In this document: one piece after another, positions 8,866 through 17,158 of the stretch
How the letters are laid out: every line of letters starts with the position of its first letter
Numbering within the stretch: the first letter of the stretch is position 1
DNA from: Aporhodopirellula rubra
GTDB taxonomy: Bacteria > Planctomycetota > Planctomycetia > Pirellulales > Pirellulaceae
Assembly (NCBI RefSeq): GCF_014192335.1
Contig: NZ_JACHXU010000006.1
Coordinates: forward strand, 62,001-126,000
DNA length: 64,000 nt
Direction of reading: 5' to 3'
Program-made: the position numbers and the translations under genes
Notes under the pieces: model-generated
What the model was told of the DNA's origin: nothing
Database searches by the model: none
What the model saw: only the letters and a program-made list of their open reading frames with translations

Positions 8866-9681
8866 GTGCCCGCGTCCCTTATGAACAGATTTATGTTTCG
8901 AGAAAGCTCTAAAGTCCTGTCGATGATTCGTCAACGGTCGATTCAAATCATCCCTGATGGAGCCTTACGGAGTTTGATGAGGTCTGTTTACTGGGCCTTG
9001 CCGGTACGTTTACGTGGCGTAGATCCGCCGACGGATGTTGTTCGCGCACTGCGGCGTTCAAAGGTATCGGTTCGTTTTGTACAGATTGGGGCAAACGACG
9101 GTGCCACTGGCGATCATTTGTCCAACACAGTGGTACGACACGGCTGGAACGGGATCATGGTTGAACCGCATCCTGATTCATTCGCAAAGTTATCCGACTA
9201 CTTCGGGGACCTGACTCAAATCTCGCTTGCCAACGTGGCGATTTGTTCGGACACGGGAGTTCGGGAGTTCTATTACCTGCCTAACAATCCGCTTGTCGCC
9301 TCTTTTAGCAAAGACCACGTCCGAAAATTTGCGGCCGAGGCCAATGAAGTCCGATCAATCGATGTTCAGTGCGAAACAATGATGAGATTCCTTCAGACGC
9401 ATGGAGTCGATTCCACAGACCTACTCGCAATCGACACAGAGGGCTATGACGGTGAGATCCTACGGAGTATTAACTTTGATCAGTTCCAGGCTGAGGCCAT
9501 CCTTTTTGAAACCGTTCATTTGAACGACAAGGATAAATCAGAGTGCTTTCGCTTGCTTGCCGAAAATAGTTTCCAACTGATGCATGGTGCACACGATACC
9601 GTTGCGGTTAGAATCCCAAATCGCTACCCGCGACTTGAAGCACTTGTCAGGGCGTATCGCCTGCCTGACCAACCGGCATAA
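8866..9681 (+). CDS. FkbM family methyltransferase
   Basis: This 271-residue SAM-dependent methyltransferase has motif I as SVRFVQIGANDGATGDHLS, then GIMVEPHPDSF for the acidic ribose-binding position, and LAIDTEGYDGEILRSINF near the end, all typical of FkbM-type O-methyltransferases. Such enzymes often methylate sugar hydroxyls in polysaccharide loci, as the setting here suggests. The start could be GTG 8866 or ATG 8881. Neither has a clear ribosome-binding site, and the difference is five residues. A second FkbM-type enzyme lies at 13378, so at least two methyl groups may be placed. Confidence 0.87.
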   Translation: MPASLMNRFMFRESSKVLSMIRQRSIQIIPDGALRSLMRSVYWALPVRLRGVDPPTDVVRALRRSKVSVRFVQIGANDGATGDHLSNTVVRHGWNGIMVEPHPDSFAKLSDYFGDLTQISLANVAICSDTGVREFYYLPNNPLVASFSKDHVRKFAAEANEVRSIDVQCETMMRFLQTHGVDSTDLLAIDTEGYDGEILRSINFDQFQAEAILFETVHLNDKDKSECFRLLAENSFQLMHGAHDTVAVRIPNRYPRLEALVRAYRLPDQPA

Positions 9682-9737
9682 AACTTATCCGGAAAACCTT
9701 CACCAACCCATCATCAGCTAATCAACGTGAAAAGCAA

Positions 9738-10709
9738 GTGTCGAAGATCCTGCTGATTCCGTCCGTGAAGACCGTCGAGAATCCGTGGGGCGATCGCGAA
9801 TTTGAAAGAGTGCGAAGTCTCGCACTCAGATCACGGCATCAATTAGTCGGCGACGCGGATACGGCCGACGCGATTTTATTTGTTGGCGCAGCGACTCTGG
9901 ATATGTGGGATCTTCGCACCCACTCTGCTTGGCAACAGTTTCCCTCGAAGTGTTTCGTGCTGTCGGCTAGCGATCGATTTTTCCCGTTTCTCCCCGGCTT
10001 GTACGCTTCGGTGGATCGCCGTTTTTTCGATCGGAACTGGTGCCGTCCGTATTGCTACACTCGGGTCAGCTGCGACGAGAGTTTTGAGTATTCTGAAGAT
10101 TCCGGCACTCGACCATTTCTATTTTCGTTTCGAGGCAATGTTGCCACGCATGCCGTGAGGGCAAACGTAATGCAATTGGCGCACCCATCAGCCGTTCTAA
10201 CTGACACGGGAGCCGAAAGCTACGTGGCAACGAACCGGGATATTTACCGGAAAGAAATCCAACAGAGTCAGTTCGTGCTCTGCCCACGGGGCGCGGGTGT
10301 GTCCAGCTTTCGCGTTTTCGAATGCCTAGCGATGGGAAGGGCTCCTGTCATTATCTCGGATGACTGGACACCGCCGCTCGGTCCGGACTGGGGTCAGTTC
10401 TCGATACGAGTCCCAGAAGGACAGGTTGACCTAATCCCAGGGCTCCTGGCGAAACACAGCCAAAATGCCGAATACATGGGAAGACTGGCACGAGCGGCAT
10501 GGGAACAACACTTCGCACCTGATGCCGCATTCGACTGCGTGGTATCACAGTGTCTGGAAATGAAGAGCAGCAGGCGAAGACGTCCGAGCTTGCGAGCATA
10601 CAAACACTTACTGCGTCCATTCTTCTTTAAATACTGTGTCTTGAAACGAGCCGTGCGGCTGATCAAAAACTTTCCTAAGGCGACGAATAGCTCGTCATCA
10701 GAACCTTGA
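9738..10709 (+). CDS. Exostosin-like (GT47-type) glycosyltransferase
   Basis: This 323-residue protein has the exostosin-type segments FLFSFRGNVATHAVR and VLCPRGAGVSSFRVFECLAM followed by GRAPVIISDDW, the conserved donor-binding region of GT47-like proteins. It starts at GTG 9738, and its stop overlaps the TTG of the next gene by 4 bases, indicating translational coupling. In eukaryotes the family builds heparan sulfate and plant wall glycans. Bacterial members sit in polysaccharide loci like this one. The specific sugar is unknown. The basic C-terminus (KSSRRRRPSLR) may help membrane contact. Confidence 0.82.
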   Translation: MSKILLIPSVKTVENPWGDREFERVRSLALRSRHQLVGDADTADAILFVGAATLDMWDLRTHSAWQQFPSKCFVLSASDRFFPFLPGLYASVDRRFFDRNWCRPYCYTRVSCDESFEYSEDSGTRPFLFSFRGNVATHAVRANVMQLAHPSAVLTDTGAESYVATNRDIYRKEIQQSQFVLCPRGAGVSSFRVFECLAMGRAPVIISDDWTPPLGPDWGQFSIRVPEGQVDLIPGLLAKHSQNAEYMGRLARAAWEQHFAPDAAFDCVVSQCLEMKSSRRRRPSLRAYKHLLRPFFFKYCVLKRAVRLIKNFPKATNSSSSEP

Positions 10710-11758
10710 AAAAACGCCCAATCCCAACGCTTGTCCCAGGGATGGTCACCACGGTAATCCCCGTCTTTAACCGACCCGAAATGTTGGTTTCCGCGGTCGG
10801 GAGCGTGTTGGCTCAAGACTATCGGCCGATCGAAATCATCGTTGCCGATGACGGATCGACAGACCAGACCCCAACCGTTGCCGAGCAGTTGATTGAAAAG
10901 AACCCAGATATCATTCACTATGTCAGAATCGAAAACAGCGGTCCTGGTCCGGCACGAGAAGCGGGACGCGTGATTGCGAAGGGCGAGTTCATTCAGTACC
11001 TCGATAGCGATGACCGGTTGTTGCCGAACAAATTTGCGGATCAGCTCGCAGCATTGAATCAACATCCCGACTGCGACATCGCCTACGGAATCACGCGATT
11101 GGTTGATGAGCAGGGGACTGTGATCAGCGAGCCGTTCAAATGGACCGACCGCAAAATCGACGCCTTGTTCCCCGGATTGTTAGTGGATCGCTGGTGGTGC
11201 ACCCATACACCTCTTTATCGTCGATCTCTCACAGACCAAATTGGGCCTTGGTGCGATATGCGTTGGTCGCAGGATTGGGAATACGACGCTCGGGCCGGTG
11301 CACTTGGAGCGAAACTCGTTCACTGCCCGACTCTAGTCAGCGAGCATGTTCATCATGCTGGAGTTCGGCAAACTTCGGGAGCGGACTGGGGACGCGATCC
11401 TGTCCGACTTCGCAATCGATTTGATCTATTGACGACACTCTGGAAGAACGCAACGAAGGCTGGATTGCCTGGAGAAGCACAAGAACGACAGCACTTCGCA
11501 CGCTGGTGCTTCCGCATTGCCAGGCAGTGCGGGGCGGTGGGGCTTAAGAGCGAAAGCGCGGAGCTGCTCCGTGTCGCAAAAAAAGCGAGCGGGCAAGGGG
11601 TGGGAAGCCGTGGTTTGGCCGCGTATTCTGCCGTCGGTAAAATGCTAGGGTCCAGAGTGACCGGACGGCTCGCGACATGGCTGGAAAACTACCGAGTTCG
11701 TCCTGGCAAAAGTACAATGAATCAGTCGTTTGAGGGTCAGGTGGGCGAGCAGGAATGA
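10706..11758 (+). CDS. Glycosyltransferase family 2
   Basis: This 350-residue GT-A enzyme has VTTVIPVFNRPEMLVSAVGS at the start of the fold, IIVADDGSTDQTPTVAEQL for nucleotide binding, and FIQYLDSDDRLLPNKF with the DSDD metal-binding motif. MRWSQDWEYDARAGALGA lies in the acceptor region. TTG 10706 overlaps the stop of the exostosin-like gene by 4 bases, so the two are probably translated together. The C-terminal 80 residues are outside the core fold and may contact membrane or partner proteins. It is one of several GT2 enzymes in this operon; linkage unknown. Confidence 0.88.
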   Translation: MKKRPIPTLVPGMVTTVIPVFNRPEMLVSAVGSVLAQDYRPIEIIVADDGSTDQTPTVAEQLIEKNPDIIHYVRIENSGPGPAREAGRVIAKGEFIQYLDSDDRLLPNKFADQLAALNQHPDCDIAYGITRLVDEQGTVISEPFKWTDRKIDALFPGLLVDRWWCTHTPLYRRSLTDQIGPWCDMRWSQDWEYDARAGALGAKLVHCPTLVSEHVHHAGVRQTSGADWGRDPVRLRNRFDLLTTLWKNATKAGLPGEAQERQHFARWCFRIARQCGAVGLKSESAELLRVAKKASGQGVGSRGLAAYSAVGKMLGSRVTGRLATWLENYRVRPGKSTMNQSFEGQVGEQE

Positions 11759-11789
11759 CCCTGGGTAGCCAGCTGGCGATGACTATGTT

Positions 11790-12788
11790 GTGTCAGTGTC
11801 GATTAAAATGATGGGGCAAACGCATTCATCGAAATCCGCGAGTCCGCCTGAGATCTCGGTAGTGATGAGCGTCTTCAACGGCGCCGCCGCGCTTCCGTTG
11901 ACCCTCGATTCGGTGTTGAATCAGACTTACCAAAATTTTGAGGTTTTGGTTGTCAACGACGGTTCGACGGACGAGTCGCTGGAAATTCTCCGTCGATATG
12001 AAAGGCAGGATCATCGGGTTCGAGTCATCAACCAAGCGAATCAGGGATTGACGCGATCACTGAATACCGCGTGCCGAGAGGCTCGAGGGCTCTACATCGC
12101 CCGTCAGGATGTTGGTGATGTTTCGCTACCGGATCGATTCCGAAAGCAAAGTGCATTGCTGCAAGAGGCCCCCGATGTGGTGGCGGTCGGCTGTGGTGCT
12201 CGCCGAGTGACCGTTGAGGGTGAGTACCTTGGAGAGTCAACGCGAGATTGCAGCCCCCAGATCATTACGGAAGAGCTTGTCAAACATGGAATCGGCCTGA
12301 TTCATCCGGCAAGTATGATTCGCACCAAAACGCTTCGACAAGTTGGCGGCTATCGCGAGCAGTTCCGTTTTGCTCAGGACACCGATCTGTGGCTTCGATT
12401 AGTAGAGCATGGAATGTTGGCGGAATCACCCGACCCCCTATTCCAGCTCGTTGTGGAGACGGATGGAATCAGTGCATTGCAAATCGATCGCCAGCGGAAA
12501 CTTTGGGAGATTGCTCGGGAATGCCGAACGGCGCGACTGCAGGGAAAAAGTGAGGAAGCACTGCTGGAGAAAGCGGTAATGATTAGTTCGGAGCAATCTT
12601 CCATTCTCTCGCACAGCCAGCAGCGTTTGCAACATCAACGTGCGGCCTATTTCATTGGCAGTCAACTACTGGCCTTGCGTAACAAACGATGCCGCCGCTA
12701 CTTTTCCAAGTCTCTCGCATCGCCGTCTCTTGCGATTCCATCCATCGCCAAGCTTCTCCAATCGCTGGTCAGATGCCCTTCCAGTTGA
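11790..12788 (+). CDS. Glycosyltransferase family 2, variant metal site
   Basis: This 332-residue GT-A protein has ISVVMSVFNGAAALPLTLDS and VLVVNDGSTDESLEILRRY. At the position where most relatives have a DXD-type motif it reads IARQDVGDVSLPDRF, so the usual RQDADD is changed to RQDVGD, and one acidic residue is lost. FAQDTDLWLRLVEHGML follows in the acceptor region. The enzyme may still bind metal through the remaining aspartates. GTG 11790, ATG 11808 and ATG 11811 are all possible starts with no clear ribosome-binding site. The end overlaps the acetyltransferase gene by 16 bases. Confidence 0.83.
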   Translation: MSVSIKMMGQTHSSKSASPPEISVVMSVFNGAAALPLTLDSVLNQTYQNFEVLVVNDGSTDESLEILRRYERQDHRVRVINQANQGLTRSLNTACREARGLYIARQDVGDVSLPDRFRKQSALLQEAPDVVAVGCGARRVTVEGEYLGESTRDCSPQIITEELVKHGIGLIHPASMIRTKTLRQVGGYREQFRFAQDTDLWLRLVEHGMLAESPDPLFQLVVETDGISALQIDRQRKLWEIARECRTARLQGKSEEALLEKAVMISSEQSSILSHSQQRLQHQRAAYFIGSQLLALRNKRCRRYFSKSLASPSLAIPSIAKLLQSLVRCPSS

Positions 12789-13381
12789 TCTTTCGATGCT
12801 GTTCGCTGCTACGACTGCTTTGTGCTAGACTTCGCGCGGTGAAGTTTCGAGCCGTCGGAACCAAACTGGGCTCGAAAGTCTCATTGGGAACAGCCACTCG
12901 AATTGATCGCCCTTGGACCGTTGAAATTGGCCCCCGAACAACCACCGAATCGGATGTTTGGATCAAATCGGAGTCCGACGACGCCGAGATCCAAATCGGT
13001 TCTCACTGTTTTCTTGGTCGTGGGTGCGAAATCGATGTGACCGAAAGAGTGACCATTGGAAACAGGGTTCTGATCGGCCCTCATTCATTCATCACCGATC
13101 ATAACCATCAGCTGAATGGAATTGGTCCGATCTCCCTGCAAGGGTGTGAATCCAATCCCGTGAGTATCGGCGACGATGTTTGGATCGGGACAGGTGCTAC
13201 CATCTTGCCGGGGGTGAAAGTTGGTACAGGGGCTGTCATTGCTGCTGGCGCGGTTGTGACTCACGATGTAGACGATTTGGACATCGTTGGCGGTGTGCCA
13301 GCGCGTCATATTCGAAGCAGGCGAGACGCGGATCTCGCCTCTGACAACACCGAAGTCGAACAAAATCAGGAAGCCAAGTGA
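12773..13381 (+). CDS. Left-handed beta-helix acyltransferase (CysE/LacA/NodL type)
   Basis: This 202-residue protein is built of hexapeptide repeats: VKVGTGAVIAAGAVVTHDV and VSIGDDVWIGTGATILPGV are coils of the left-handed beta-helix. SFITDHNHQLNG carries the His-containing active-site loop of maltose/galactoside O-acetyltransferases. It probably acetylates a sugar from acetyl-CoA. ATG 12773 is preferred over the upstream in-frame start at 12689 because it shortens the overlap with the GT2 gene from 100 to 16 bases. The end overlaps the next start by 4 bases (GTGA). Confidence 0.85.
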   Translation: MPFQLIFRCCSLLRLLCARLRAVKFRAVGTKLGSKVSLGTATRIDRPWTVEIGPRTTTESDVWIKSESDDAEIQIGSHCFLGRGCEIDVTERVTIGNRVLIGPHSFITDHNHQLNGIGPISLQGCESNPVSIGDDVWIGTGATILPGVKVGTGAVIAAGAVVTHDVDDLDIVGGVPARHIRSRRDADLASDNTEVEQNQEAK

Positions 13382-14274
13382 CCGATTCAGTCAGCCTGCA
13401 ACCGACCCAGATCACAGAGTCTATGAATGACTGGTCAACCAGCCGCCCGTTTTTTGCCCGAATCGCGCAAAGACTCAATCGTTGGTTGCCCCGAGGAAAG
13501 GGAGCAGTTCCGCGATGGATCGGACGATGCTTTGGAAAAGATTGGAAGTTTTTCATCCAGACCGACAGTGGTTGCCATTTGGCGGTTGATCCGGGCAATC
13601 TCGATCTTTTCGTTACGATCCAAAATGAAGGTGCATGGGAACCTTGGGTTCGTCAAGCGTGCATTTTGGCGGTTGGTCAGTCAGACGTCTTTCTCGACGT
13701 CGGTGCCAATGCAGGTACGATTTCGAATGAAGTTGGACGCGCCAGATCCAACGCTCGAATCTACTCTTTTGAACCACAACCTGACATGGCTCGCCTAGTC
13801 GCGTTATCGGCCACTAAAAATGGTTTGTCCAACATCACGGTTTTCGAGGCCGCCGTCGGTGATCATTGTGGAACAGTCATTCTACACAAACCTGCTCACA
13901 CGCTTCATGCGTCGACAAAATCGGTATCAACGGGTCACGAAGAACGAATTGAATGCCCGCTGATCACCATTGACGCAATGGTAGCCTCCGGTCAACTTCC
14001 GCCACCCGATGTCGTCAAAATTGATGTTGAGGGTGGAGAACTCGACGTACTTAAAGGTGCTGAGCAAACTCTCCAAGAGAACATGCCCATAGTGATCTTT
14101 GAGGCAAACGAGAATTGCGAACGGTATGGTTATACTCGGAGTGAATTAATACGAACCTTACGAAATGCCGGTGATTATCAATTCTTCCAAATTGCCCCAG
14201 GTGATGTTATGGCAATACCTACCGTGAAAGCCGCGGCTTACCGAGAGAATTATCCTCAGCTTGTTGAAAACTGA
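13378..14274 (+). CDS. FkbM family methyltransferase
   Basis: This 298-residue SAM-dependent methyltransferase has motif I as VFLDVGANAGTISNEVGRA, IYSFEPQPDMARLVAL for the SAM ribose contact, and VVKIDVEGGELDVLKGAEQT as the FkbM signature near the end. Start GTG 13378 overlaps the acetyltransferase stop by 4 bases, and the stop at 14274 is followed directly by the ATG of the next gene, so it lies in the middle of a tightly coupled run. Methylation of a sugar hydroxyl is inferred. It differs clearly from the first FkbM protein (8866) in length and N-terminus, so the two are not a recent duplication. Confidence 0.88.
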   Translation: MTDSVSLQPTQITESMNDWSTSRPFFARIAQRLNRWLPRGKGAVPRWIGRCFGKDWKFFIQTDSGCHLAVDPGNLDLFVTIQNEGAWEPWVRQACILAVGQSDVFLDVGANAGTISNEVGRARSNARIYSFEPQPDMARLVALSATKNGLSNITVFEAAVGDHCGTVILHKPAHTLHASTKSVSTGHEERIECPLITIDAMVASGQLPPPDVVKIDVEGGELDVLKGAEQTLQENMPIVIFEANENCERYGYTRSELIRTLRNAGDYQFFQIAPGDVMAIPTVKAAAYRENYPQLVEN

Positions 14275-15201
14275 ATGACGAATCCTTCGATTCCTGTTTC
14301 CGTCGTGATTCCGACGTACAGACGTGAATCCGTGCTCATCGATTCACTTAGCATGCTGATGCAACTCACGTTGCCTGCGTCAGAAATTTTAGTCATAGAT
14401 CAGACCGCGATTCACGACGAGACAACTACTGACAGAATGAAAGACTGGAAAGATAGAGGTCTAATCCGATGGATCAAACAGAAAACCCCCTCGATTACCA
14501 AGGCCATGAATACAGGCCTGAAAATGTCGCATGGCCCACTCACCCTTTTCCTTGACGACGACATCAAACCACACTCCAAGCTTATCGTTGAGCATTCTCT
14601 CGCTCATATGCAGCACAACGAACTTTGGGCCACCGTTGGTCAGGTAATTCAGCCTTGGCAGAAGGCAATGCCGCTAACGGCCCCACGGCAAACGAAAGGC
14701 CTGCGCCGCGACTTTGACTTTCCCTTTCATTCCAAAATCGATCAAGACGTTCACAACGTAATGGCAGGCAATCTCTGCGTCCATCGTGAACGAGCACTAT
14801 CCATCGGTGGGTTTGACGAGAATTTTCAGGGAGCAGCATTCCGATTCGAAACCGAATTTGCGCGTCGTGTTGAGAAGGCCGGTGGGACGATTCGATTCCT
14901 TAGTTCTGCTGGGATCGATCACTTGCGTGTGAAAGCCGGCGGAACACGCAGTACCGGCAGCCACTTGACCAGTGCCGATCCGAAACATGGGATCGGAGAC
15001 CACTACTACGCCTTCTTACACGGGACTCGTAGCGAAGCATGGCGTTACAGCGTCCAGCGATTGCTCCGCGAAGTTGCGACTAAGTTTCACGCGACGCACC
15101 CCTGGTGGATCCCGGTCAAGATGACAGGAGAACTGCGAGCGATGTGGGGCGGGTGTTTGCTGGCTCGGAAGAAGCGAATGGCGAGTAGTAAAGCCGATTG
15201 A
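14275..15201 (+). CDS. Glycosyltransferase family 2
   Basis: This 308-residue GT-A enzyme begins VSVVIPTYRRESVLIDSL and carries LTLFLDDDIKPHSKLIVEHS with a DDD metal-binding motif. GGFDENFQGAAFRFETEFAR is the acceptor segment in which a conserved Glu usually acts as base. The ATG directly abuts the stop of the FkbM gene, a typical arrangement for coupled translation. A 51-base gap follows before the next glycosyltransferase. It probably adds one sugar of the repeat unit; donor unknown. Confidence 0.88.
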   Translation: MTNPSIPVSVVIPTYRRESVLIDSLSMLMQLTLPASEILVIDQTAIHDETTTDRMKDWKDRGLIRWIKQKTPSITKAMNTGLKMSHGPLTLFLDDDIKPHSKLIVEHSLAHMQHNELWATVGQVIQPWQKAMPLTAPRQTKGLRRDFDFPFHSKIDQDVHNVMAGNLCVHRERALSIGGFDENFQGAAFRFETEFARRVEKAGGTIRFLSSAGIDHLRVKAGGTRSTGSHLTSADPKHGIGDHYYAFLHGTRSEAWRYSVQRLLREVATKFHATHPWWIPVKMTGELRAMWGGCLLARKKRMASSKAD

Positions 15202-15252
15202 TTTCGGTGAATCCTGTGAATGACATGACTGGTCCGTCCTTCGGCTAATCCC

Positions 15253-16491
15253 TTGAAACACTTCAAAGTGCAATCTCCGACGCAACTCGCAACTCGCGAC
15301 TTGTCGCTCGCCGCTTCCAAACACCCCCGAGTGGCGTTTGTCACCAGTCATCCGATTCAATACCAAGTACCAATCTTTCGGCTATTGGCGGCACGTGACG
15401 ACATTGATTTTCGAGTGTTTTTTGCGATGTTGCCCGATGCGGCCGCGCAAGGAGCCGGCTTTGGCGTCGAGTTCACGTGGGACATCCCCCTACTCGAGGG
15501 CTACCCTTACCATGTCCTCAAAAACATTTCTGCACAGCCTAGCGTCACCCATTTTCGCGGCTGTGACACGCCGGACATCACCGATGAATTGCAACGACAC
15601 CAAATTGATGTAGTAGTCGTTAATGGCTGGGTCGTTAAGACATGCCTGCAGACGCTGTGGGCTTGCCGCAAGCTTGGAATCCCCTGCATCGTTCGTGGTG
15701 AAGCGAATAACCTGCGTGATCGCGCCCGCTGGAAACGTTGGCTCCAGCGCCAATTGGTTCGCCGCTACGATGCCTTCTTACCGATCGGATCTGCCAGTCG
15801 CCAATTTTATCGGCAGCATGGTATCGCAGAAACGCGATTGTTTGATTCGCCTTACTGCATCGAAAATGAACGTTTTGCCAAGGCGGCTGCTACTGCCCTG
15901 CTACGTAAAACAGCGATTCAGCAGCGATGGGGGCTTTCCGAAGATCGGTTGTGTTTATTGTACTGCGGAAAGTTTGAAACAAAAAAACATCCGGTCGAGC
16001 TGGTAAAGGCCATTGCGGCCGCCAAACAGCGAGGTGCCAATCTGCAGCTACTGATGGTTGGCGATGGAGAATTACGCAGAGAATGTGAGGACTTCTCGAA
16101 AAAGCACGACCTTCCGATTCAATTTACCGGATTTTTGAACCAGAGTGAGATCGTCGACGCCTACGTTGCAGCGGACGTTCTCGCCCTACCTTCAGACGCG
16201 GGCGAAACTTGGGGTTTGGTTGTCAACGAGGCAATGGCATGTGGATTGCCCGCGATTGTCAGTAACCGCGTCGGCTGTGCGGAAGATTTGATTGTGCCCG
16301 ACGAAACCGGCTGGGTGTTTCCCTTTGGCGATTGGCCAGAATTGATCGCGTGCATGGAACATGCAAGTCAAAATGTAGGCCGTGTGCGGGCGATGCGAAC
16401 AGCATGCATAGAAAGAATAAAGGGTTTTACCCCGCAAATTGCCGCAGACGGAATTGTACAGGCAGTCGGATTTGCAACGCGTCGTTGTTGA
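15253..16491 (+). CDS. Glycosyltransferase family 4
   Basis: This 412-residue GT-B enzyme has VAFVTSHPIQYQVPIFRLLA at the N-terminal fold, a second Rossmann domain with LCLLYCGKFETKKHPVELVK, and the EX7E-type motif GETWGLVVNEAMACGLPAIV. The start is TTG 15253. About 30 N-terminal residues precede the first beta-strand, and no better in-frame start is visible. It is the last gene before a 667-base stretch without a convincing gene, so transcription may pause or restart after it. Confidence 0.88.
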   Translation: MKHFKVQSPTQLATRDLSLAASKHPRVAFVTSHPIQYQVPIFRLLAARDDIDFRVFFAMLPDAAAQGAGFGVEFTWDIPLLEGYPYHVLKNISAQPSVTHFRGCDTPDITDELQRHQIDVVVVNGWVVKTCLQTLWACRKLGIPCIVRGEANNLRDRARWKRWLQRQLVRRYDAFLPIGSASRQFYRQHGIAETRLFDSPYCIENERFAKAAATALLRKTAIQQRWGLSEDRLCLLYCGKFETKKHPVELVKAIAAAKQRGANLQLLMVGDGELRRECEDFSKKHDLPIQFTGFLNQSEIVDAYVAADVLALPSDAGETWGLVVNEAMACGLPAIVSNRVGCAEDLIVPDETGWVFPFGDWPELIACMEHASQNVGRVRAMRTACIERIKGFTPQIAADGIVQAVGFATRRC

Positions 16492-17158
16492 TACAAGCAG
16501 CACAAGCTACGCAACCGGAACGTTTTTTTTGGTTCGCTTGGGGTGGAACTGCATGCGGTCTTGGACTTATCACCGATGCGTGCCTACGATGGAGTTGTCG
16601 CCTTTCACTCCTCGGTTGCAAAGTAAACCACACAGCCGTTTTGCTTGGGACACCGAGTGTCTTAAAACCATTTTTAGCGGAACGTCACAAGCCGTCTGGT
16701 AACTCAGGATATTTGTAATCCCATAGTAATTCAGTTAACGTCCCTCGTTATCTAAATACGGGGTTTCGTTCGCGGAGTGAACGGGCACATGACATCGCCA
16801 CCAAAGGCCCCATGTGCTGCCTCTCTTGGATATTCCGTGGCTTTCGTTTTGTTAGTGGAGCCGTTAATGACAATGCCCTGCCATTTCCTATTGGATTCTG
16901 ATCGAGTTGCTAAAAATTCGTTTCCTACCGGGCATGTCGAATGAGCAATAAACCAGAACTTAAGATTCGGAATGAGCTTTTTTGGCGGGGCGATCATGTC
17001 AGAACAATTCAATAGCGCAGCTTTGGGTAGGTGCGTCTACCGGCATTTTAGATGCGTTGCGGTTCTGTCCACTTGTTCTTCAGATTTTCCTTGACCAGCC
17101 ACCAAAACGCCGACACGTCAATGAAATTTCTTTCCGCCTCCGATCTAGGAACCGGCTG
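16492..17158 (+). other. Gap without a convincing gene, with repeat remnants
   Basis: No open frame here shows a recognisable protein pattern. Two repeat-like traces are visible. A TAGCGGAAC...AGCCGTCTGGT element lies at 16675-16703. At about 16769-16790, CGTTC and GAACG flank GCGGAGT and are followed by GGGCACATGAC, which resembles a decayed copy of the REP core found at the right end of the window. GCACATG and CATGTGC nearby form a short inverted repeat. The stretch may be a remnant of a lost gene; nothing more can be supported. Confidence 0.4.
16675..16703 (+). repeat. Dispersed TAGCGGAA-type repeat, single copy
   Basis: TAGCGGAAC is followed after seven bases by AGCCGTCTGGTAAC. The same layout, TAGCGGAA then a CGAGC-[CT][GA]TCCGGT block, recurs at 21747 and in the tandem array (for example from 29679). 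It lies between two polysaccharide genes and not in a coding frame. Confidence 0.45.

Noticed and set aside
16752-17012. An 86-codon minus-strand frame in the glycan-locus gap
   Set aside because: No family pattern, no start signal, and opposite direction to all its neighbours.
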